Below, piece by piece: positions 42,886-52,007 of a stretch of 64,000 nucleotides of DNA. The notes below the pieces were generated by a model, which made no database searches, was not told the origin of the DNA, and was given only the letters and a program-made list of their open reading frames with translations. Numbering within the stretch: the stretch's first letter is position 1; every line of letters starts with the position of its first letter. This stretch comes from Channallabes apus (taxonomy: Eukaryota > Chordata > Actinopteri > Siluriformes > Clariidae): assembly GCA_030522415.1 (NCBI GenBank), contig CM060121.1:3896476-3960475 (forward strand), read 5' to 3'. The translations under genes and the position numbers were made by a program.

Positions 42886-43226
42886 ATGGCGCCAGAGCGC
42901 CATTTATATTTATGTTGTGTTTTGAGTTGTAGTTTTGTTTTTCGTTCAGTTTGACTTCAGTTCCCAGTTTGCACCTCGGTCAGGTGACGTAGAAGCTCAC
43001 CTGAACCGAGGGAAGTTAATTTGATTATTGGGTTATGTTTAGTGCTATAAATAGCCTGGCTGGACTCCAGTCAGGCGTCTAGCAACCGTTCATTTAACGT
43101 TCAGTTTGTGTTGGAGTGTTTATGTTTTGTTTGATTGAGAAATAAAGGACTTTGTTAACCGTCAGCTTGCCTCCGCGATCATGCCTCACACCCACGGCCG
43201 ACACAGACGTAAGGGGAAACGTGACA
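42867..43226 (+). promoter_or_regulatory. 3' LTR of the 40217-43226 element
   Basis: It starts right after GGGTAA and ends at CGTGACA. From base 225 on it departs from the 5' LTR: CATTTAACGTTCAG replaces ACCGAAGGTTCAG, eleven or so bases of the GTACGTTTGTTTTATG region are shortened, and the leader codons read MPHTHGRHRRKGKRD in place of MPRTHSRRRQRGNRD. The TATA box and AATAAA are kept. Confidence 0.88.
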
Positions 43227-43399
43227 GTTTTTACATTTTTACTTTTTTTTTTTATTTCTAGCATAATGTCTGTAAAACAAGTTTGTTTCTGTTCTCACAT
43301 ATATTATTGCAGTGGTAAACAGTCATTCCTTTACCAGGCTCTCTTTTTTTCTCTCTTGAACCTATTATTATTATTATGATTATTATTACATTATTAATA

Positions 43400-43810
43400 T
43401 TGGTACTTCAACATACAAATTTAATTCTTTCCGATGGCGAGGTCTTAAGGCGAAAATTTATATTGCGGAACCATTTCCCATATGAAATAACGTAAATGCA
43501 GATAATCCGCTCCAGCCACCCAAAAATATTACCAATATTACCAATTTCCAACACTATCAACATATTTTTGCATATAAAAACAATAAAAATCTAATCATTT
43601 AGAAAATATATGTAAATGAAGTCAAATAAGAAAATTTATGATTCCACCTAGAAAAGGCTATGTTTTATTCTTGCAACCATCTTTGCTAACATTCTTGGCA
43701 TGCATGGTGCTACGTCTTCACAAAATCTTGCAAAAATAATAAATTATGTAAAAGCACTTCATACGGCGAAAATTCGTGGCGTAGGGCATTTGTATGCCTG
43801 GGTACCATTG
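43400..43810. mobile_element. Short TIR DNA element (about 410 bp)
   Basis: TTGGTACTTCAACATACAAA at the left and its inverted counterpart at the right (GCATTTGTATGCCTGG with GTACCATTG) define the ends. Inside are GAGGTCTTAAGGCGAAAATT and, inverted, GGCGAAAATTCGTGGCG. No coding potential. The superfamily is not clear. Confidence 0.6.
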
Positions 43811-43954
43811 TATTATTATATTATACTAATATCAAGAAACTGGAAAGCATGAATTTCTCTATCCTTAAGACCTTCTTGGAACTTTTACAAAGTAAATGGT
43901 AAATAAAATACATACAGAAAATAAATAATAATCTACTTATTGCTAGGGTTAGAT

Positions 43955-44276
43955 TATGCACGGTGGTGTAATGGTTAACTCTGTCCCTTTGCATTTTAAG
44001 GGTTCGGGGTTTGAATCCTGCCTCGGGTCTGTGTGTGTGGAGTTTGCATGTTCTCCCCGTGCTTGGCCGGTTTCCTCCAGGTACTTGGTTTCCTCCCACA
44101 GTCCAAAGACATGCATAGCCTAACTGGCGTTCTCAAATTACCCAATACCCTGTGTTGAATTAGCACTGTCCATGGTGTACTCCGCCTGGTGCACTAAGCC
44201 TCCTTTGATAGGATCCAGCCCGCTCATGACCCTATAAACAAGATAAAGCGGTAGACGATGAGTGAGTGAGTGAGAT
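43955..44276 (+). mobile_element. SINE-A copy, diverged
   Basis: Head GCACGGTGGTGTAATGGTTA, B box (GGGTTTGAATCCTG, mutated), body TCCTCCCACAGTCCAAAGAC, tail GATGAGTGAGTGAGTGAG. An old copy. Confidence 0.85.
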
Positions 44277-46295
44277 TATATAAGATGAGGTATACCGTAT
44301 CTCCATCAATACATTTAGCGACTTGCAGGAGTAAAGTAGGAAACCTGAGATTCGACTGATCGATTACATTTGTGGAAAGAGACAAACAAAAATTGTGCTA
44401 ATGAGATTTTTTTGCTGTTTTTGCTGTTGAACCTCGTCTTTAAAGTGCACCTGTGGTTTCGCATTGACAGCTTTTAGTGTCCTGTTGTGTCTCCAAAACA
44501 GCTGCACGCATCACATCGAGCACTTTGCCTGCGCGGTGACGACTTTCAGGATGTCCGAGACCTCGATTGATTCCATCTATCGATTGCACGGCAGCCGCTA
44601 ATGTGGCGCGAGAGGACCGTTCGTCAGCACGACACAGAATAGAACAGCGTGGCCCGTCGAGCCTCCGCTCCTTTAAATGAGATCCATTACAATAGACTTG
44701 AGTAATCGGGTGGGTGGGTGGGAAAAAAATGCCCAAACGCAGGTATCCTCTTGATACACAGCATTTATATGATATATGTGTGTGTAAGTGTATGAATTTT
44801 ATACTGTTTATGTGATTAATTGTTTGTACTAGCAAACATCCGATCAACATTTCTTATTTGTGACAAGGCTAATTAAATTTTTTTCCCCATCTTTTGTTCA
44901 AGGCAGGATGAAGAACCCAATTTGACTGTGCGAAATGACTCCAGAGGCTCTGCAATTTAGACTCGTAATTTGATATAGGATACGTGGAAATTGGCTCCGG
45001 CTGAAACATTTGCGTCTTAGGCAAACAATTAAGCAGACATGCCAGTAGGGAGTGACTAATAAGCTTTATTTGGTGTAAAGGAGCTATGGAGAGCAGGGCT
45101 TTATCATTAGGACAGCGTTATTTGACCCCTGGTGTGATGGCACGGTTGATATACAGGTTTGCCCGGCTCATGCACAGAGCCAGGGTTCTTTCTTCCTGGC
45201 ACATAGAAACAAAAATATAACAAGGAAAATAAAATTTTTGGTAACACATTTTTTTCTTCTTCTTTTTTTTTTTTTTTTTACGTATGTGTCGTTGTCACTT
45301 TGGGATGTTTTAAATCAAAACCCGTTGATTATCCAGTTGTTAACAAGGACTTACTTGGCAGCATGTATTCATAAGGTATTACTTATAAAAAAACATGAAA
45401 CCATTACTAAATTAATAAAAATTATGAATACAATTAGGAACACTTGGGCTGAATACCAAATACAGGCTTTTTGGGATTTGTTTTTGTTTGTTTCTCTCCC
45501 AAGGAGCACTGCTGTGTTTCTTCCCCACGGTAACCTCAAACAAAATTAGCAGCTCTGTTATTTAAAGAAATTCCACTAATCTGCAAAACCTCAACACCAG
45601 AATTAAAAAAGAGGGGGGACAAAAAGAAAGAATTAACCCATAATGATGGGATGATTACTATGATTATCTTCTTGCACGTCACGTCGCCTTTTAAACACCC
45701 CCCCCCCTCCATCTCCCGTGCCCCCCCTCCACCCCCCTACCCCAGATCGATCCCCATCTCTGCAGCTGTATTTCCCTAAATACAATAGCGCCTCTAATTG
45801 TAATCACCGTGTTTCTCGTCGGCAGCGTGAAAGGGCATTAAGAGACAAAGGCGTCCCTCACTGACTTCTCGCTTTTAATTAATTGTGTTAGGAAAGAGCT
45901 GTATCAACGCAAGCCAAATATCTACAGTCAGGAGAGAGATTTCTGCTAGATTTAGGGAGCATTTAGGGGTCCAAGTACTGACGTTAGTGAAATCTCATTG
46001 TATTTCCTTATTTGAATTTTTCTTTTCTTCTGCCATGAGATAAATCATGCGGACCAAACCAGAAGATGTAGAAATGTACAAATAATAGAAATTAAAATAC
46101 AGGCAGTTAGAAGGGTCTGGTCTGACTGATGATGTCACTACAGAGTATTGGTTTTATGTTTTGGCCGATATCTTATAGACCATTATTGGTTTTTCCTTTA
46201 CCCTGATTGAATGGGTTTGCCCAAAAACAACAACCTTAGGAATCATTTTACTATTAAATTTTGTGATAATTTACAAAACAGGAAACAGAATTCTT
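44277..46295. other. Unique DNA; candidate conserved non-coding blocks
   Basis: Two stretches, about 44870-45180 and 45770-45970, are repeat-free with TAATTTGATAT, AACAATTAAGCAG, CTCTAATTGTAATC and TTTTAATTAATTGTG words, such as in developmental enhancers. They flank poly-T (45245-45281) and poly-C (45700-45740) tracts. No exon is recognised. Confidence 0.35.
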
Positions 46296-46856
46296 GACAG
46301 GTTGTTGAAGCATGTGTGTCAAACACGCCAAAGATTTTGGCATATATAACCTCGGTCAGTTGACGTCATTTGATTAGGTGCACCTGGAGGTTATAAATAG
46401 GCATGAACCGGAAACATCCTCAGGTCAATTTTGTCTGAAAGGACGTCCAGTCACGCCCGCAGTGCAGCATTGGAGCACAGCCTCTCGTTCCCGCTTTTTC
46501 AGGGAACAGGGTTAGACCAAAGTAACCCGAGATGTTCCCTTTCAGAAGCTACAGTACACTCGATGCTGCGTGAAAACGCTATGGGAACGAGAATACCAAC
46601 GCCGCCGCACTGCAAGTGTCTGGACCCCCAGGGTTGTGTAGTGTGCGCACGGTCTCCCAACAGGTCTCAGACATAATTCTGGGATGCTAGCCTTGCATGG
46701 ACATCCAACTATAAAATCTGACAAATGTGTGCGGAGAGGACCAACCTGCCGCATCACACTTGCTGCAAGGGGACAATTAATGAGGCAAGTCCCCTGGTCA
46801 AATGGGCCCTAATTACTATTTGCGAAGTCTTCCATTCGCCAGGGCAATAGCATCTC

Positions 46857-47254
46857 TCACCCAATGTGACAGCATTTGTCCAGTGGCAGCCGCCCTTCAG
46901 CTGCAGTGCCCACAACGTATAAAAACCTGCTCTGATTTACGCCACTGGCTAGTGCGGTGGATGTACTGTAAATCTGAAGAGCATGAAGTGGAGACAGTAA
47001 GTGACGTCTTTCCTGCTCCGGAGCTGTAAAGGCGGAGGGTACATAGTCGAGAATGGAACCTTGGGAAGATGGTTGTGGTGAGTATGCAGAATAGCTTTGA
47101 CCAGCCCAGGGGCAAAGACATGACAAGCCGAAATAGCGGCTACGTACATTCTGAGAATACTAGGGCATGAGCCCAAGGTCAATTTTCTTGTAGGAACTCC
47201 AGCACTGAAACAATTTGGCAGTGGACTGGGTCTACATCTTTTGCTGTGCATCAA
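46857..47254 (-). pseudogene. DIRS tyrosine recombinase remnant
   Basis: KLTLGSCPSILRMYVAAISA resembles the N-terminal helical (SAM-like) region of the DIRS recombinase, where an S-LK-YVAAISA motif is common. Further on, in other frames, SEQVFIRCG and LSHWVRDAIALA recall its C-terminal part. The conserved Arg-His-Arg-Tyr residues cannot be found, so it is dead. Confidence 0.55.
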
Positions 47255-47306
47255 TTTTTAATACATTCCATTAGAGGGCACAAGTTCTTCTAGAGGACTG
47301 ACTACG

Positions 47307-47771
47307 TCAGGGTGGGGTTTCCAAACGCCATGTGTCACTGCTTGCCTGGACAGCAAGTCTGTTCCCATATTCATCTGCCCCAGAATGTAAATCATCCTGA
47401 GGGACAAGAACTTGACCTGTGCCCCAAAGCAGAATCTGGTGCACTAGCTTTTCCCAGCAGCGCAAGCACAGTTTGCCCAGGCGATTACTTAGAAAACTAC
47501 CGTAGTGTTGTCCACCCGCACTAGGACATGGTAGCCTCTCAACTGCTGGAGGGAGTATTTCAGGACCTGAAATAGAGTCATCGTTTTGAGGCAATTGATG
47601 TGCCACGCAAGAAGATGACCTCTCCAGATCCCTTGGGCTGGACTGCCATCTAAGACCGCACCCCAGCCCGTGAGGGTAGCATCTGTCGTTAGCTGCTTGC
47701 GACGACAACACAGACCTAGAGTGGGACCCAGATTCAAGGACGAGGGTCTGAACCACATAGAAAGGGTACAA
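47307..47771 (-). pseudogene. DIRS RNase H / reverse transcriptase remnant
   Basis: In the neighbouring frames the sequence reads RRKQLTTDATLTGWGAVLDG, HLLAWHINCLKTMTLFQVLK and GYHVLVRVDNTTVVFY. This is the RNase H domain of DIRS elements (TTDAS--GWGA, HIN-LEL--V, V-VRTDN). Frameshifts separate the parts. The RT proper lies on the other side of the inserted LINE and is mostly gone. Confidence 0.75.
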
Positions 47772-49018
47772 AGCTCTCAGCTCGCAACCCTTATTGCCTC
47801 TGGGGATTGGACCTTGGATGAAATTGGTTGTTCAGCTAGGTGCATAAACAAGCTTCAGCTAGTCCAGAATGCAGCAGCGAGAGTCCTCACTAGAACCAGA
47901 AGATATGAGCACATCACCCCTATCTTATCTTCATTGCATTGGCTCCCTGTGAAATTTCGCATTGATTTTAAAATACTACTCTAAAAAACCTATTTATTTA
48001 GCCAAGCATTTTTATAAATAGATTTGCCTTAGGTAAAGGAGCAGATCTGGGGGACTCATGGACGTAGAGTATTACGGTGAACTGGTATGTTTAGATGCTG
48101 TCTTCCTCACTCTCATTTGATCACTCAAGATTGTTGACGGTGAGGTGATTGTTTGCTTTACATCTCAGGGAGCCCTCATGTTTGTGTTTCCTTCTGGCTC
48201 TCCCTTTTAGTTATGCTGTCATAGTTAGTCCTGCCGGAGTCTCTGCTTTCACTCTACAGTAAATATACATTCACATTATACATTACAGTATGTGACTGTG
48301 ACCATACCTAACTGCCATCTCTCCTCTTGTGCTCTTTCTCCCCCTCTTTCTCTTCCCTCTCTCCTACTGTCTCCCCCTTTCATTCTTTCCCTCTCTCTGT
48401 TGAGCTACACATGCCATTCCTGAGCTGCCAGTGATCCAGACTCCCTCTGCCCTCCGGACCTGTCTGACCCATCCTGGTGGCCCGCATATGCTTGGAGATC
48501 TCGTCACATGGATGCCCCGTGTTTCTCTTTGGGATGCGTCTGGTGTCTGGGGATGATTATCTCTACCTAGAAGACGAGTGGTGTTGGCAACTGTTTCTCT
48601 GGGGACTTGACAGTTCGATAGTTCAGGACTGGAACTTGCTACAAGTCTACCTGAGTCTCCAATAACTACCTGGACTCCATATTAACATCAATTAACATAA
48701 ACTATTATAGCTGAACTGCTTGCCACCTAACACACTGTGTAAATGCAGATAATTTCCTGCTATCTGTTTCACCCAAATGAGGATGGGTTCCCTGTTGAGT
48801 CTGGTTCCTCTCAAGGTTTCTTCCTTTCTTTCTTCCACTTCAGGGAGTTTTTCCTTGCCACTGTTGCCCTCGGCTTGCTCACAAGGGACAATCTGACCAT
48901 TTTGATTCATACACATTCACATTCCATACAAACTTAAATAATTATTTTGATTGTGTAAAGCTGCTTTATGACAATGACAATTGTTAAAAGCGCTACGCAA
49001 ATAAAATAGAATTTTATT
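47770..49018 (+). mobile_element. 5'-truncated LINE nested in the DIRS element
   Basis: It begins in a LINE ORF2 C-terminus: CINKLQLVQNAAARVLTRTR, then EHITPILSSLHWLPVKFRID, typical for L2/Rex-like fish LINEs, with a TAA soon after. A long CT-rich 3'UTR follows (about 48300-48420). It ends in TGTAAAGCTGCTTTATGACA, ATTGTTAAAAGCGCTACGC and AAATAAAATAGAATTTTATTG. DIRS sequence continues on both sides. The LINE is therefore younger than the DIRS copy. Confidence 0.82.
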
Positions 49019-49020
49019 GA

Positions 49021-50100
49021 TTTGAAATCCCCTGGCTTTTAGCCACAACTGAAGCAATCTCATGTGCAGAAGGTCCAAGGGTATCACTGTGGAAACAGCT
49101 GCCATGAGACCCAACAATCTCTGAAAGTAGTAAAGTTACTTTCTGGCCTAGCTTGATCTCCTTTAGGTTATTGAGAATGGATTCGACACGCGCAGGAGAC
49201 CGCTGTGCCCGCATTGTGGCCGAATCTCATATGACACCCATAATATATTGTACTAGAGCAGGAAAAAGAGAGAGCTTTCCGTTGTGTTGAATCTCAATCT
49301 TACGAATTGAAGTGAGCTAGGATGACATCTCGATGTGGAAGCGCTAGCTGCTAAGACTTCGGCTGGGGGTCGTTAGATGTTCGGCGTCCTGAAACACGGC
49401 AGGATTGAACAGTTCGCTGGAGACCGCTGCTCCCCGAAACACCAGTGGTGGCGGAGATTGGACCACAGCCTCCTGAGGGTGCCAGGGAGGAGTCTATATT
49501 CCTTATTGGAAAGTTTACGTGCTCCTCCCTGGGGGGGAGACATCCCCATGGTCCTTTTTTTTTTTTTTTTTTGAAGACGATGCTCCTCAGGTCTGGCCTC
49601 CTAGGAGCGGACTGCGAGGTGTGGCGAGTCCTGCCCCAATCTACGAGGGGGTGCTCTACTCAGCACACCTTTTGTGCTTCACGTCTGGTGAGAACCGGAC
49701 CTGGTCAGGACTGGGTTGGCGACAGTCCCAACCGCTGATCACAGCGGGGGAGAAACCTCACAAAGGCCTGCTCGCAGAGCTTCGCCTCCTGAAACCTAGT
49801 GGCGGCGGTGTTTACCACTTCGCCAAAAAAGGCCAGAAGGCGAGATGGGGGCATCAAGAAGGAAGACGCGATCCCCGTCCTTGATGTCCGTGAGGTTAGG
49901 CCATGGCTGTCTCTCCGTGGCGACCATGGCAGCCATAGAACGGCCGATAGCACAGGCTGTCTGCTTGGTGGCACGGAGAAATAAATCTATGGTTCGGCGT
50001 AGCTTCGCAAACCGCGTCATCGACATACCTGCCAGTGCTCAGATCTCTCAGTAGGTCAGCCTGGTATGCCTGCAAAGTCATGTGCAGGGCAGCACCGAGC
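49021..50100 (-). pseudogene. DIRS Gag and RT-region remnants
   Basis: Segments on the minus strand read LGLMAAVSTVIPLDLLHMRL and LQLWLKARGFQ (just before RNase H in DIRS RT), and, at about 49705-50026, LRATKQTACAIGRSMAAMVA, TERQPWPNLTDIKDGDRVF and LLDAPISPSGLF (a DIRS Gag-like protein). Frames are broken and a poly-T/poly-A tract at 49555-49573 interrupts them. Confidence 0.65.
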
Positions 50101-50772
50101 ATGTTACCACCTCTAATAACAACTTATATGCTTGCTCATCACTAGAGGAGCGCGCTGGTACGCTCTGAAGTGTTAGTTTCCATCTCCGCGGAAGTGAGGT
50201 AAAAAGGCTCATGATCCGGCGAGAGTGCGAGAGAAAAGAAGATTCCGTCTCATGTGGTTCCGCCTGATTTGCACGCGAGATATGCGCTGCGGCTTGCGGT
50301 TTCATTTTAAAGACGACGAGCTGAGTGCGAGGGACTTTAATAGGGAGAAAATTGCAGTACTCACGTGCTCCCTCAAGCCCGAGGATAGCGTGCTATTCCC
50401 CCAAACGATGAAAAAAGAAAGCGTGGAGATCGCCCTCAGCAAGATATTCCTTTATGGGGAGGGACGGACTCCTGTCTGACTCCTGTCTGCCATCTTCCTG
50501 GTGAGTAATGAGACACTTTCTATTTTTCTTTTCGAAAAACTGCTTGCACACACGCACATACAACAGTGTCAGTCCTTGAAGACAAAAAGAGCGATGAGGA
50601 TATTTCCGGTTCATGCCTATTTATAACCTCCAGGTGCAACTAATCAAATGACATTACCTGACCGAGGTTATATATGCCAAAATCTTTGGCGTGTTTGACA
50701 CACATGCTTCAACAAGCTGTCCTGCGGAGAGCGTTCCCATAGCGTTTTCACACAGCATTGAGTGTAGCTTTT

Positions 50773-51089
50773 GAAAGGTAACACACTACCAGTCAAACGT
50801 CTGGACACGCCTTCTAACTCCATGGTCTTCTAACACTCACACACCCCTATATACAGGATAAAGTGATATAGACAATGAGTGAGTGAGTCAGCGAATGAGT
50901 ACTCAATAATGAGAAAGAATGAATAAGAGTGTAGGAAGAGGATATACATTTTACCTCCAAGGTGAATAATTAGAAATGATTCCTACCTTCCATACCTACC
51001 TTTTTTTTTCTCTTGAGACGATTTCGAGACCTCTACAGCCAATCATGTGTCTTATGAAACAAATACCCCGATGTACAATAGATCTTCTT
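50773..51089. other. Fragments of a Tc1 end and a SINE tail
   Basis: ACCAGTCAAACGTCTGGACA with CGCCTTCTAACTCCATGG at about 50790 resembles a worn Tc1 terminus, and about 50850-50900 (GGATAAAGTGATATAGACAA with TGAGTGAG) a SINE-A tail. Otherwise unique. Confidence 0.5.
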
Positions 51090-51475
51090 TCTGTGCCAAT
51101 CATGTGGCATGAGCGCGATGCATAAAATCATGCAAATCCAGGTCAGGAGCTTCAGGGGAAGAGTGTGATCTCAGTGACTTTGATCGTGGCATGGTTGTTG
51201 GTACCATATGGGCTGATTTGTGTATTTCACAAACTGCTAATCTCCTGGGATTTTCGCACATGACAGGTGGTAGAGTTCACACAGAATGGTGCGAAAAAAA
51301 AGAAGTAAAAAAAAAAGTCCACTAAGTGGCAGTTTTGTGGATGGAAACACCTTGAGGATACTGATGAGGGAGGTAACAGGAAAATGGCCGGATTAACCTG
51401 GTTCAAGCTAACGGGAGCTCCAGAGTAAGTCACATAAGCACTCTTTACACCAGTGCTGAGCAGATAAGCCAGTCT
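51090..51475 (+). mobile_element. Tc1-like fragment, transposase N-terminal region
   Basis: TGTGCCAATCATGTGGCATG and ATGCATAAAATCATGCA lead into codons that read CDLSDFDRGMVVGT, then LLGFSHMTGGRVHTEWC. This resembles the first helix-turn-helix of another Tc1-like transposase family. Stops and frameshifts accumulate after that (about 51300), and no terminus is visible. Confidence 0.65.
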
Positions 51476-52007
51476 GTTATGTTGTTATGTGCCAATTTGA
51501 AAGAAATGCTCTAATATGTTTAAACGTATTAGAGCCAATACATTCTGTTAAGTTATACCCTTCAATAAGATGTCACCAAAGTGTAACAAATTGTGTAATA
51601 TTTCCACTTTTCTTAAAGACGTGCAGCTGTCTGAGACGAGGCATCTCGGAGATAAATCCAAATGTATCAGAGCTGAAAAGGAAGAAGTGACAATTCACTT
51701 CTGAAAGAAGGGGAATTGGTTCATGCTCATTCTGTCTCATCACGCATTAACCTGCACGGATCAAGTTCTGTACAGTATATTGTACCGTTGCCATGTTAAA
51801 GCGAAACAGCAGATGCATGTGACTGCGTTCACTCCAGTTGGTAGAACTACTGTAACATTTGAAATATTCACCCAAACAACCACACAAAAAAATTATATAG
51901 TGCCTTCCTTACCCACCAGCCGAACCATGTGGGCCAGCAGGGGGCGTAGCACAGAACTCCGGGCCCTGTACATGAGCAGCCTCATTGGGCCCCTTCCTTT
52001 CTTTTTT
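51476..52007. other. Unique DNA, nothing recognised
   Basis: No gene, repeat unit or transposon end is apparent. Confidence 0.6.

Larger units (their letters stand above)
40217..43226 (+). mobile_element. Non-autonomous LTR retrotransposon with one long repetitive ORF
   Basis: LTRs at 40217-40582 and 42867-43226 begin TGTAACGGTTAACCGC and end CGTGACA. A 5-bp GTTTT duplication flanks the element (40212-40216 and 43227-43231). Just before the 3' LTR comes the purine-rich GGGAGGGGGGGTAA, a fit for a polypurine tract. Between the LTRs there is only the 782-codon frame. No protease, reverse transcriptase, RNase H or integrase is seen. The element must use enzymes of another retrotransposon. Its ends and LTR termini recall Gypsy-like fish elements, but that is inference. 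A primer-binding site behind the 5' LTR is not evident. Confidence 0.9.
46296..50772 (-). mobile_element. DIRS-type retrotransposon, decayed, split by a LINE
   Basis: Long inverted terminal sequences face each other: left 46300-46425 (TTGAAGCATGTGTGTCAAAC, CATATATAACCTCGGTCAG, GGTTATAAATAGGCATGAAC) and right 50605-50735 with the same words in reverse. Next to them are GATGCTGCGTGAAAACGCTA and CATAGCGTTTTCACACAGCA, segments typical of fish DIRS ends. On the minus strand, in order, come Gag-like, reverse transcriptase/RNase H-like and tyrosine-recombinase-like scraps. Much of the usual 6 kb is deleted. A LINE fragment (47770-49018) has been inserted in the RT/RNase H region. Confidence 0.8.

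Noticed and set aside
38749..43226. One single 4.5-kb LTR element with nested LTRs
   Set aside because: The two LTR pairs are unrelated in sequence and each has its own target duplication, so they are two insertions.
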